A DNA stretch of 26,962 nucleotides from Stenocarpella maydis (GCA_002270565.1 NQMI01000253.1:1-26962); one strand, 5' to 3'. Positions 1 through 9,923 are shown, counted from the first letter of the stretch. Numbers and translations: made by a program. The notes: generated by a model not told the origin, from the letters alone.

Positions 1-98
1 CTCGGGGTGGTTGCTTGATCAGGGCTCTGGCAGAACGTGTGCCTTTTTGTGTGTGTGGAGGTTTTGTCCTCTCGCTCTCCCTCTTGGCCCGTTTTCAG
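1..98. other. Unassigned flank left of the truncated Ty3 element
   Basis: This short stretch is richer in G and C than what follows and shows no RIP-like TpA excess. Similarity to the integrase region of copy B (around 8415 onward) begins abruptly at about 99 with the word TATAAGCTCT. The boundary is therefore a deletion or truncation breakpoint of the retrotransposon. No reading frame or RNA is recognised here. Confidence 0.4.
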
Positions 99-930
99 TA
101 TAAGCTCTTAATAATAGCATATTTATAAACAGATGGATAAATGGAATGAATTAACTAGATTGTGGAATAATACCTTTAATACTATATTAACTAACTATAG
201 GATAATTGGGTTGAACTGCTACTACTAGTGCAATTTGCTTATAATAGTGCAACTACTAGCATAACTAAAAACTTACCTTTCTTTGTACTCTATGGATATA
301 AGCCTTCGGTATATTATGAATTATTGCTAGATGATACCCTAGTGGAATTAGCAGAATAAAAAGCAATATGAATTAGATAGATCTAGAAGGATATCTAAGT
401 AGAACTTTTTTTTGTATAAGAATGAATGATGAAATATGTAAATTGGAAAAGAATTAAGGAACTAATTCTTAAGGAGGGAGATAAGGTTTATCTTCTTCGC
501 TAAAATATTAAAACTAAGCGACCTAGCGATGAACTTAATCATAAGAAAATCAGCCCCTTTAAAATTTTAAGAAAACTCTTAAATACTAACTATAAACTTT
601 TATTACCTAAAGGAATGAAATAATATCTAGTTTTTCATATCTCACTCTTAGGATCAGTACCTAAGAACGTAAAACTTGAAATATAGATTGAAACTCTTAA
701 TAAATATAATAAAGAATATAAAGTGGAGAACATCATGGATTTAAGATAGCATTAAGGAACGATGGAGTACCTTATTAAATGGAAGGGCTATGATTCCAGT
801 GAGAATACATGGGAACCGGCCCAAAATTTGACCCACTGCTACAATGAACTCAGAAGGTACCACGTGCGGACCACTATAAAAACAGCCTTAGGAACCAGGA
901 ATGCAGCTTAAGAAGCCCTATATATAATGA
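99..930 (+). pseudogene. pol: Integrase C-terminal region plus chromodomain remnant (copy A)
   Basis: In a working element this would be the end of Pol: the integrase core and C-terminal domain, then a chromodomain that steers integration to particular chromatin. The reading resembles copy B from about 8415 to 9170. The chromodomain at roughly 765-870 is well preserved and shows [18 protein letters not shown], with both tryptophans present; copy B has the first one turned into TAG. Upstream, many glutamine codons have become TAA or TAG, so the frame is dead. The mutations here are mostly C-to-T on the plus strand, which leaves many TG dinucleotides and almost no CA. Confidence 0.75.
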
Positions 931-1110
931 ACTATAATGAACCACATTATAATGAAACTATATAATGAACCCCGGTCTTTACGGCTGAAATAAGGGAAAC
1001 AATTAATAAAAGACTAGTTATGACAAGAATGACCAGTAAACCAAGCAAAAAGCCAGAAACCAGGACCAGTTAGACAACATCAACACAAATTTCATTCCCA
1101 GTAATAAGAA

Positions 1111-1512
1111 TCAAGCATTGGATGAGCTACCTATAGGTGCACCCCCTTCATTATCAGTACCCATAAATTTAGACCAACTAGTACCATTATCTACCAAGGA
1201 ACTCCAATTAAAAATACCAACCTTACCCTTGGAATGCAGCTAGGCCTCTTGCGCTACCATTCCACCAGCCTCCCCTGCGGAACTCCCCCGTATGGCTTTA
1301 GTGGACTGCGCTGCAACCCGTACCCGCTCTGCTTTAGCCTCCTCCTTCTTTATGCGCTCTAACTCCTCTACTTGCAAGAGACTATAGTGTATTGCATGCT
1401 TTTGTTTTTCCAACTAGACCTAATCCTATTTTATTAGGTGAGCTAGCTTAAGGTATATAGCCTCTATCTTATTATGAAGCCTCTGGTGCTATTTCACAAT
1501 ATTCTAAAGCTC
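1111..1512 (-). pseudogene. Antisense coiled-coil reading frame of the Ty3 element, copy A
   Basis: On the minus strand, opposite to gag-pol, there is a reading frame ending at TGA (1111-1113). It is homologous to the minus-strand frame at 9537-9923 in copy B. Shared blocks include VEELERIKKEEAKAE (copy B: VEELDRVEKEEAEVE), GEAGGMVAQEA and GKVGIFNWSSLVD. The C-terminal 86 residues or so align without gaps. The N-terminal half is charged and heptad-like, as in a coiled coil, and carries several TAG codons of the kind RIP produces. I do not recognise a named family. The position between the chromodomain and the 3' LTR is the same in both copies, so it is part of the element and not host DNA caught by chance. 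Confidence 0.6.
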
Positions 1513-1843
1513 GGTAGTAGACGGACTAAGAATATTATAACCCAAAAGGTTCTAATAGATATACTTATAGTAATGACTGGAGTAATATTTAGAAACCTAA
1601 TAACTCTCTCTGAGACCCCGGGACTTATAAGAAGAATATAAGAGTATATTAATATAGTTCTTTTTAATAGCCTATAATAATGCATGATGATTTACAGTTA
1701 ACTTTAAAATATTAAACTTCTAAATATAAAACCAAATAACACTATCTAATATAATAAATTAAGAAGGTATAAATAATAATAAGGATGAATAAAAATAACT
1801 TATGGGATACTTTTAAGGATAAAAGGAATAAGAGGGGAGATAG

Positions 1844-2306
1844 TGTTATAAACCAACATATATTAGCAGCTAACTACTGCAGAAAACAACCTTATAGTTC
1901 GGGAGACAGCTTATAAGAAGGTTGCACTTCCTGATCCAATCAGTAATACTACTATACCAGGGTTAGGGTTAAAGGGAGCCCCAACCTGGCTTTAGTTAAT
2001 CAGGATAAAGCTAATAAATCCAGAAAGGTAGCTTTAGTTAATTAGGATAATGTTAATAAAGCTATCACTAGTTACGAATGAAGAGTCGGAACATATAAGG
2101 ATATGGTCATCACCATAGTAGATAGCTTTTATAGAACAGACTCTTCAGTCGTTAATCTAAGTATTCAATCCTAGTATTAAATAGCCTTATAGCTAGTGAT
2201 TATTGTTAGTTAATAATATTGCTTAATAACCGCCTAATAATGTACTCTGAATATAAACCCTTGATCTTTCAGGTTTAATGTACTCAGAAACCCTCTGATC
2301 ATTACA
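1844..2306 (+). repeat. 3' LTR of copy A (463 bp)
   Basis: It begins TGTTATAAACCAACA directly after a purine tract and ends GATCATTACA, giving the usual TG...CA ends. From about 2098 to the end it is closely similar to the copy B LTRs (3230-3434 and 11130-11332). The first part, about 1860-2095, is quite different from copy B apart from the first few bases and a shared GGGTTAGGGTT word at 1960-1970. This left part holds two degenerate copies of a GCTTTAGTTAATYAGGATAA motif. The U3-like part has therefore been exchanged or has diverged much faster than the rest. Confidence 0.8.
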
Positions 2307-2728
2307 TTAACTATAATAAGATATAATAATAATAAGGAGAAGAAGTAAAGGAGAAGTAGATGAGAAGTAGATATAATTAAAGAATAACGGCCCTTAAGAA
2401 AGAAGGATAAAGTAGTTAAGGAAAGAGAGAAAGTATAGGTTAAAGGGACTAAAGCAATGTTTTTATAAGCATATAAAATGGCTGCCTAGGAAGTAAATTA
2501 TAGCTAGAGGAGCTAGTAAAGCTTAGTAATAACAGCAGTAATAGCGAAGTAAAGGCAATAAAGAAAGGAAGCACTACCTATAGTAAGAAGTTTTTAATAC
2601 ATATAAAGTAATGAGAAGGGAATAGTAGTAAATTGGCTGAAAGTAAATCAGCTAAAGTAAAAGTATTAAGGTTTAGAAAGCTAAGTAACTAGACTGCAAG
2701 GATATAGTCCTACGGAGGGGGAAATAAT
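2307..2728. other. Purine-rich degenerate repeat DNA, no gene
   Basis: About 420 bp between the copy A LTR and a possible small LTR. The plus strand is strongly purine-rich (runs such as AAGGAGAAGAAG) and full of TAG and TAA, as expected for a RIP-mutated 3' end of an older coding repeat. A similar purine-rich composition recurs at about 15655-15835. No domain could be read with confidence. Confidence 0.4.
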
Positions 2729-2925
2729 TATAATACCCCGAAGTAGGCATGCAAGGGTCGGCCATGGCAGGCCATATAAGGAGCAATAAGGCCCCCCCGA
2801 ACTCAGTACAAGAGGGGGCCAAGAATCAGTCTTGTGTCTCCCAACAACCTACCAGACTGATAGCCTCTACGAATACTACTTCCCCCCCTCAAGTTCCTTG
2901 GTGTATCGTGCCCAGCTCTCTAACA
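2729..2925 (+). repeat. Possible solo or residual LTR (about 197 bp)
   Basis: A purine tract (GGAGGGGGAA, 2714-2723) lies just before TATAATACCCCGAAG, which looks like a TGTAATACCCCG-type LTR start with G changed to A. The block ends in CTCTCTAACA. It contains a TATA-like CATATAAGGAG and is far more GC-rich than its surroundings. The second LTR needed to prove it is not in the window, so the call rests on structure alone. A 66-codon plus-strand frame inside it has no recognisable features and is not annotated as a gene. Confidence 0.35.
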
Positions 2926-2967
2926 TTCATAACAATTTTATTAATGTAATGATATTTTTATTAAAAA

Positions 2968-3434
2968 TGTTATGAACCAACACGCTAGCACCCCGGACCC
3001 CAGTTTACAGGCCTAAGGACATCAGGAACATATGCCACGATGCAACCCCGCAGAGCCTTAACGGCGGAGTCAGCATGCCATGCAGCAAGTCAGGGTTAGG
3101 GTTGAGAATCCACCCCACCAAGATGGATATACTGGATATAGGTTATCCAGTATATCCCTAGCCTCAGCCTGAATATATTGGCTATAAGTTATCCAATATA
3201 GCCTACTGAAGAATCAGAATATATAACTACATGATTATCACCACAGTAGATAGCTTTTATAGAATAGACTCTTTAGTCATTAATCTAAGTATTTAATCCT
3301 AGTATTAGATAGCCTTATAGCTAGTAATTATTATTAGTCAACAATATTGCTTAATAACCGCCTAACAATATATTCCGAATATAAACCCTTAATCTTTCAG
3401 GATTATATACTCAGAAACCCCTTTAATTATTACA
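2968..3434 (+). repeat. 5' LTR of copy B (467 bp)
   Basis: It starts TGTTATGAACC and ends TTATTACA; the length equals that of the 3' LTR. Differences between the two LTRs are almost all C/T or G/A transitions, as RIP makes. It contains a strong hairpin (3125-3157), a second weaker palindrome around 3177-3206 and the telomere-like CAGGGTTAGGGTT (3091-3103). The primer-binding site should follow at about 3435 (TTTTGATAACTC...), but RIP changes prevent naming the tRNA. Confidence 0.93.
3125..3157. repeat. Perfect 14-bp hairpin in the LTR
   Basis: GGATATACTGGATA at 3125-3138 is the exact reverse complement of TATCCAGTATATCC at 3144-3157, with a 5-base loop. The same structure is present in the 3' LTR at about 11023-11055 with one mismatch. 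Copy A's LTR lacks it, as it lies in the divergent part. A role in termination, packaging or regulation is conjecture. Confidence 0.75.
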
Positions 3435-3487
3435 TTTTGATAACTCTTGTTCATATATTGCTATGCGGACTTTGAGCAATATTATAC

Positions 3488-4560
3488 ATGAAACCCTTCA
3501 CGATATTGGACTTTAGAATAACCACCCCTACCTGCAACCTCCTCTACAAACTGAACGAACTTGCTAATAACGAGGCTATGGACCCCCATATCCAGGAACT
3601 AGTTAATAAGGTTGGGCAGTTGCACCTCCTTATGGAAGGATAAGCCTAGCGTAATACGGAAGTTGAATAGCTTTGATAGGAGATTACTACTCTCCAAGCC
3701 GGGGCCAACATTATTAACACCCCAATCCAGATAAAGGAATATATTAAGCTTAATACTTTAGCCCCCTATAATGGAACTATTAGATAGCTTTAAGCACACC
3801 TAACGCAGGTTAAGGCCTATTAGTGCTTCCATGGGCTAGACGTATAGCCTAGCGGAAAAAGGGTTATATATATATTCTCTTTCCTTAAAGAATAAGCTTT
3901 AGCTTGGTTTGAACCCTACCTGATTGAATTTGTTAATGCGGAGTTATTTAAAGCCTGCAAGCCTAAAATACAATAGATTTTCAGCAGCTATAAAGGCTAT
4001 AAGGATGCCCTTAGGTCCCTATTTCAGGACCTAAATGAAGAACAGCAGGCAAAAAGGGACCTTATAAATTACAAACAGCACAATTTAGCGATCAACTATA
4101 CGGCAGAATTCCGGCGAATCTATACTAAAATCAACTATACTAATAATGCAAAGAAATTTATATTCTACCACAGATTGAAGGACGAAGTGAAGGACAAACT
4201 TAGCAAAGTCGTGAACTAACCCAATGATTTTCTATACTACGTGGAAATAGCTATCTAAATCAATAATAAACTCTATAAATAATGCTTAAAAAAGAAAGAA
4301 TAAACTTCTAAATAAACCACATTCCATAAGTATAAATCTAATATAGGAAAGAAGTATTAGAAGCCAAGCACCTAGTGGGGATAGCATATAGGACCTATAG
4401 AACTAGATATTGCCTAATGTAAGGATAAGAAAAACATTAAATGCTATAACTATAATAAAATGGGATACTTTGCCTCTAAATGCTGGGCTCTAAAGAAAAA
4501 CAGGAACTAGAAGTTAGTGCTTAAAGGAACTCAGCAGGCTAATAAAGCTACCCATTAAGC
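3488..4560 (+). pseudogene. gag: Gag (capsid and nucleocapsid) of copy B, broken by stops
   Basis: Gag would form the virus-like particle and bind the element RNA. The ATG at 3488 opens MKPFTILDFRITTPTCNLLY and runs about 55 codons before the first TAA. A capsid-like segment of the Retrotrans_gag type follows near 3880-3950 (AWFEPYLIEFVN). The nucleocapsid zinc knuckle is at 4442-4483 and reads C-x2-Y-x4-Y-x4-C: the second Cys and the His have both become Tyr. Both changes are what RIP gives (TGC to TAC or TAT, CAC to TAC). Most stops sit at glutamine-type codons (CAA/CAG to TAA/TAG). Start and knuckle are in the same frame, so there has been little net indel decay. Confidence 0.8.
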
Positions 4561-4599
4561 TAGTATAGCTACTTATAATGCATAAGGTCCACCTAGGTC

Positions 4600-5750
4600 C
4601 AAATTATAATGGGAGCTTGTAAATAAGTATTATATTTGTGGAATAAACATATATAACTAATATTAGGTATATTTAGGTTAAGACCTAGAGGAAGAATGCG
4701 ACTTTTATAACCCTAATAAAGAAGACTTTTACAATAATTTATATTTCTTATAATGTACTAAGTCCTAGTGTAAGAAATATTAAAAAGATAAGGCATAATA
4801 GTAGCCTATCCCACTAATGAAGAATCCCTAGAAGCCTGGAATAATATATATATCGCTTAGTTAAATAGCTTGCTTTAATAATAGCTGTGCCACTTACTAT
4901 AGTAATAAGGAAGCCACCGGATGGTTTCCTAAAAACGCTTTAGGTAAGTAGGGAAGAAACCTAGTAGTAGGAAATAAGGAGGAACTCCTACAGATTGACC
5001 CCAGGATAGAAGGAAAACCTGTCCCTTAGGCCATACTTGCGCTACGAACTTAGTGGAAGGAACTACAAGACTACCTAGGATAAGCGCCCCTTCTAGCCCT
5101 AAGAACTAATATTATAGCGGTTATAATTGTAGGAAGACCTTTTAAAGAAACCATAAGATAGCCTACCCAGGAATATAGGAGGCCAGGAGATATAGGACGC
5201 GTGTGCCTAATATATAACAAGCATAAGGACATCTCTTAGGTATTATGCATTTACAATAGATGTAAGGAACATATAAGGGAGAAAACTAAGTACGGCTAGT
5301 TTCCCTAATAATATTTAGGTAAGGATATTAAATATATATATAAGCGCAATGATTTCAAGAACTAGCACCTGTACTAAAAATATAATAAGATGGGATGCGC
5401 CCTAATGAGGCTGGACTCCTGCACTCCCTTAAAATGCCTATAAAACCCTAATGAATGGGTAGATTGTAATAAACTAATCTGTAAGGTGTACATGCTTAAT
5501 AAGGCTTAAGATTAGTATCTACTAAGATAGTAGGGGCTGCTGCTCAAAACTCTAATAATAAAGGAATAGAATTATAGCATGCAATAGCTGATTAATAACC
5601 TGCAAAAATCACAAGATATTATAAAACGAAACCTTAAGAGTATTAAGAAGGTTCTAGTAGCAGATAAGCAGTTAAAAAATTAGGAGGGCTATCTATAAAA
5701 CCTTAGATAGCGATTAACTATATTATAAGGTACTTGTGTGCAACAGCAAG
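4600..5750 (+). pseudogene. Cysteine-rich linker between Gag and protease (copy B)
   Basis: About 1.2 kb separates the gag knuckle from the protease. That is longer than the gap in most Ty3 elements I know. Read with stops ignored, it is continuous protein-like sequence with clustered cysteines, for example near 5208-5270 (VLCIYNRCKEH) and 5385-5495 (LDSCTPLKCLQNP, then further Cys). This looks like one or more zinc-binding modules, perhaps an additional nucleic-acid-binding domain or a C-terminal Gag extension. A charged, helix-like stretch follows at 5600-5700. I recognise no named domain. TAA and TAG codons throughout show it is dead. Confidence 0.45.
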
Positions 5751-5759
5751 CAACTATAG

Positions 5760-8700
5760 CCACCTGATGGTTTAGGTTGAGCTAGGAGTCCACACGTGCT
5801 CAGCACTCATTAATAGTAGAGCATAAGGGAATTTTATATTCCTAAAGGTAGTAAATGGATACTACCTACTATAGCATAAGAAAAGGAGCCCTATAGACTT
5901 AATATAGTGGATGGAACTAAAGTATCTTATAGTAATAGAGTTATTAATATGGAAACTAATCCCCTCTTAGTTTAGATTTACAACTATATGGAATTACTAT
6001 TATTTAATATCACTAAGATAGCAAATTATTAGTTGATCTTAGGAATACCTTAGTTAAGAAAGAATAATCCCTAAATTAATTGGATTACTAGCTAGATCTT
6101 TTAGGATAATGCTGTTCCCCAGAAGAAGGTTGCAATTAATAGCGAGAGAAGGAGTTATATCACTAAGGATAGCGAGCAGGTAATATACTCAAATGGACTC
6201 ATATATACCTCTGGGAGCAGATAGAAGACCCGACTCCAGGAAGACAGAGAAGGACTAGGCCACTCAAGCACCTCGTGAAAAGACTAAAGCCAGTTAGGAG
6301 ATCGCTACTCCAACACAACCAGTTAATACATAGCACAGGAGATACAATAATACCTCCTTTACCTAAAAGAAGAGAAAGAAAGAGATAAGACCGACAGACT
6401 AGCATGAATACCAGAGGACTATTATGAATTTAAGAAAGTTTTCCAGGAGCAACTTAATACTATATTACCCCAATACATGCAATGGGACTATGAAATACCA
6501 TTAAAACCCGGGATAGCACTATAATTTAAGCCCATCTATAGACTTAATGAAGAATAACTTAAAGCACTTAGGGAGTACCTTAATGAAAACCTCCAAAAGG
6601 GATTCATCAGGCCATCTTAATCACCAGCTAGATACCCAATCCTCTTTATACCAAAGAAGAATGGCAAGCTACAACTTTATATAGACTACCAACAGTTAAA
6701 CAACATCATAATCAAAAACCAATACCCTCTCCTGCTTATCAAGGAACTATAGGACTAACTTAAAGGAGTAAAATGGTTTACAGCACTCAACTTAAAGCAC
6801 GGATACAACCTTATCCAAATGAAAGAAGGGGAAGAATAGAAAACAGCATTTAGGACACACTATAGATATTATAAAATAATAGTTATACCTTTCAGATTAA
6901 CTAATACACCTATATCATTCCAGGAAATAATCAACTAAGTCTTAAGTAAATACCTTAACATCTTTATTATTACCTACTTAAATAACATTCTTATCTTCTC
7001 AGAAAACCTTAATAATTATAAGGAATATATTAAAAAGGTTCTTTAAAAACTTCAAAACACCAATCTTCTGGTAGAACCGGAAAAGTGCAGCTAGCACATA
7101 CAAAAGGTCAACTACCTCAGGTACACAATTAAACCAGGAAAAATCAAGATACAAGAAGGAAAAATCAAAGCAATTAAGGAATAGCCAACCCCTATAAACA
7201 TCAAGAACATTAGAGCATTCCTCAGATACACCAACTTCTATCAACAATTCATTACACAGTATAATAACATCACGAAACCATTAACAGATCTCACTAAGAA
7301 AGATCATATCTTTAGGTGGATAAATACCAAATAACAAGCTTTCCAGATACTTAAGGATAAGGTTATAGGGGACCCCATACTTAAGAAAGCAAACCCAGAA
7401 AAGGAATTTTAAATCCATATAAATGCCTTAAACGATATTGCAGGCAGAGAACTCACTCAAAAAGATAAATAAGGAAGGATATATATCATTACAAACTTCA
7501 GCAAGAAATTTAACAGACTAGAAACCCATTACACTACACCAGATAAAGAATTCATAGCTATAGTATATGCATTCTAGGAATAATAGTACTACCTTATAGG
7601 AGCTAAAAAGCAGATCAAACTCTACACAAATCATAAGAATCTTACAATCTTCATAACAACCAAAACTCTTAACAAGCAACAAATCAGGTACATAGAGTTC
7701 TTATCACAATTTAATATTAAGGTCATCTATATGGATGGAGTTAAGAACGCAAGAGCAGACGCGCTTAGTTAAAGACCCAACTACTAGGAAAAGGATTCAC
7801 CTATGGAATGGATAGTATTTAAAACCCAAGAAGACGGGAGCCTCATTCTTAACCGCAGACTTAACGCCACCATTAGAGTTAACTTCCAAACTAAAAAAAC
7901 CCCTACTAATCTAAAGAAACAAGATAAGTTGATTACAGAAATACATAAAGCACTAGTATACAGCTACCAAGGTATTGCAGCAATAATCAAAAGGATTCAG
8001 CAGAATTACTAAATTCCCAACCTCAAGAAGAAGGTTTAAGATATTATTAGCAAATGCAACTCCTACAATAAGAATAAGGCCTCTAGATATAAACCATATG
8101 AACTATTGAAACCTCTGCTAGTACCTATAGCTATATGGTCCTCCATTAGCCTGGATTTCATTATTAAATTACCCCTCTCATGAGAACCCTTAACTGGAGT
8201 ATATTACAACAGTATTCTAGTAGTAGTTTATAGACTGAGCAAGTATATATACTTCATACCATATAAGGAAGCTAGTATAGTAGAGGAACTAGTATACACA
8301 TTCTTGCAAATCATTATAAGCAATCATAGAATGCCACACAAAATTATCTCAGATAGAGACAAGCTCTTTATATCAAACTTCTAGAAGTTACTAATAAAAT
8401 AGCTTGGAGCAAAATATAAGCTCTCAACAATAGCACACCCATAGACAAACGGATAGACAGAACAAATCAACCAGATTATGGAATAATACCTTAGATACTA
8501 TATCAACCAGTTATAAGATAATTAGGTTAAGCTACTACCACTAGCACAGTTTGCCTACAACAGCATAACCACTAGCACAACTAAACAGTTACCTTTCTTT
8601 ACACTCTATGGCTATAAGCCTCAGGCATATTACGAGTTACTACCAGACAAGACACCTATAGAATCAGCAGAGCAAAAAGCAATACAAATCAGACAGATCC

Positions 8701-9185
8701 AAAAAGATATTTAAGCAGAACTCTCTTTTATATAGAAACAAATAGCAAGATATATAAATCAGAAAAGAATTAAGGGACCAATTCTTAAGGAGGAAGATAA
8801 GGTCTACCTTCTTCACTAAAACATCAAAACCAAGCAACCCAGCAATAAGCTTAACCATAAAAAGATTAATCCATTCAAAATCCTAAAGAAATAATTAGAT
8901 ACCAACTATAAGCTCTTACTACCCAAAGGAATAAGACAACACAATAATTTCCATATTTCTCTTCTCAAACCAGCACTAAAGAATATAAGACTTAAAACAC
9001 AAATTAAAACCATTAACAAATATAATAAGGAATACAAGATAGAAAAGATTATAGATATAAGACAATACTAAGGAATAACAGAATACCTAATCAAATAGAA
9101 GGGATATAACACTAGTGAAAACACATGGGAACCAGAACAGAACCTTATGCACTGCAGGCAACTCTTAAAGGATTTCAAGACCCAG
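5760..9185 (+). pseudogene. pol: Pol polyprotein of copy B: protease, RT, RNase H, integrase, chromodomain (dead)
   Basis: Pol would process the polyprotein, copy RNA to DNA and integrate it. The protease active site near 5806-5823 reads ALINSRA where family members have ALIDSGA, so the catalytic Asp is Asn. Reverse transcriptase spans about 6499-7000; its YxDD box is Y-L-N-N at 6975-6986, both Asp lost. RNase H, about 7390-7760, shows HINALN and TNHKNL, again Asp to Asn. The integrase zinc-binding region (7940-8090) has lost ligands to Tyr. The core (8140-8540) keeps SLDFI, SDRDKLF and a plausible Glu. The chromodomain is at 9075-9165 (SENTWEP). RT through chromodomain share one frame, while the protease is in another. 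Many TAA, TAG and TGA codons interrupt the frame. From about 6400 on, the plus strand is depleted of G and TG. Confidence 0.9.
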
Positions 9186-9254
9186 AACCCGGCCTCAGCT
9201 AAAATAACCAATAGGCCTACTAGGCGGCCCAATGTTAAGACTAGTTAAACTCTC

Positions 9255-9518
9255 AACCAGTAAAAAGACCTCTACCAGGCAAGAAAATCTACCAGTTAAC
9301 TGCTCAACCAGTAGAAACCATAAGGGCCCCCTCAACCAGTTAACCGCTTTACCAGATGAATAACCGACTAGTTAAGAGGAACCTCAACCAGTTAAACCAA
9401 GAACTCAATCAGTCAAGCAAAATAATCTACTAAATTACACGCTCAACCAGGCACACGCCCTACCAGTTGAATACACTACCAGTTAAGAAGATTACCAGTC
9501 GATTCCTTTCCCAGTTCA
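9255..9518 (+). repeat. Degenerate CTCAACCAGTTAA short-repeat tract
   Basis: About 13 copies of a core close to CTCAACCAGTTAA or CTACCAGTTAA occur at irregular spacings of roughly 14-40 bp, just after the chromodomain. Copy A has only a few related words (ACCAGTAAACC, ACCAGTTAG near 1030-1075). The tract has therefore expanded in copy B or decayed in copy A. It lies beyond the end of the antisense frame and may cover that transcript's 3' untranslated region. Confidence 0.6.
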
Positions 9519-9536
9519 ACAATTCTACCAATACAA

Positions 9537-9923
9537 TTAAGAACCAAATAAGCCACCCACAGGCGCATTCCCTTTACCACTAACACCCAGAAACTTTTCC
9601 CAATCAGTATTAGCATCCACCATAGAACTCCAATCAAAAACACCCACTTCACCCTCAGAGCACAGCCACGCTTCCTACGCCACCATTCCACCAGCCTCCT
9701 CCAGGGAGCCCCTCCATACAGCCACAGCAGATTACTCAGCAATCCGCACCCATTCAACCTCAGCCTCCTCCTTCTCCACACGATCCAACTCCTCCACATT
9801 ATCAATACCCCGACAGACCGCACGCATCATCTTCTCATACCACATCTTCTTCTATTTCCTCAGGCAAAGGACTTTCTCCTCAGCAACTAATAACTCATCC
9901 TCCAGCTTCTGATGTTGCTCCAT
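9537..9923 (-). pseudogene. Antisense coiled-coil reading frame of the Ty3 element, copy B
   Basis: On the minus strand an ATG at 9923 opens MEQHQKLEDELLVAEEKV and continues to TAA at 9537-9539, about 128 codons. Only three stops interrupt it, all TAG or TAA at positions where CAG or CAA would fit (for example LRK-stop-KKMWYEK). The first two thirds are rich in Glu, Lys and Leu with heptad spacing (VEELDRVEKEEAEVE), suggesting a coiled coil. The C-terminal part ends with GVFDWSSMVDANTDWEKF and a Gly-rich tail. The same frame exists in copy A (1111-1512), gap-free over the last 86 residues or so. It is an additional, convergently transcribed gene of the element. Its function is unknown; binding Gag or a host partner through the coiled coil is a guess. 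Confidence 0.65.

Larger units (their letters stand above)
99..2306 (+). mobile_element. 5'-truncated Ty3/gypsy retrotransposon, copy A (RIP-degraded)
   Basis: This is the 3' portion of a chromovirus-type Ty3/gypsy element. It contains in order the integrase C-terminal half, a chromodomain, a minus-strand reading frame, a purine tract (AGAGGGGAGA at 1831-1840) and a 3' LTR. It matches copy B (2968-11332) in the same order but has many C-to-T differences on the plus strand. Its 5' LTR, gag, protease and reverse transcriptase are missing, because homology stops at about position 99. TTAAC follows the LTR and would be the right-hand target duplication, but the left one is not available to test. 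In-frame TAA and TAG codons show it cannot encode working integrase. Confidence 0.85.

Noticed and set aside
1960..1970. GGGTTAGGGTT as a telomere or interstitial telomere repeat
   Set aside because: Fewer than two units, and present at the equivalent place in every LTR, so it is part of the LTR and not telomeric DNA.
2749..2949. Plus-strand 66-codon frame
   Set aside because: It lies within the suspected LTR, and the translated sequence has no family features.
9476..9823. Open minus-strand frame of 115 codons, tryptophan- and arginine-rich
   Set aside because: It is the neighbouring frame of the antisense coiled-coil gene. The frame conserved with copy A is the other one, which RIP stops interrupt; this one is open by accident.
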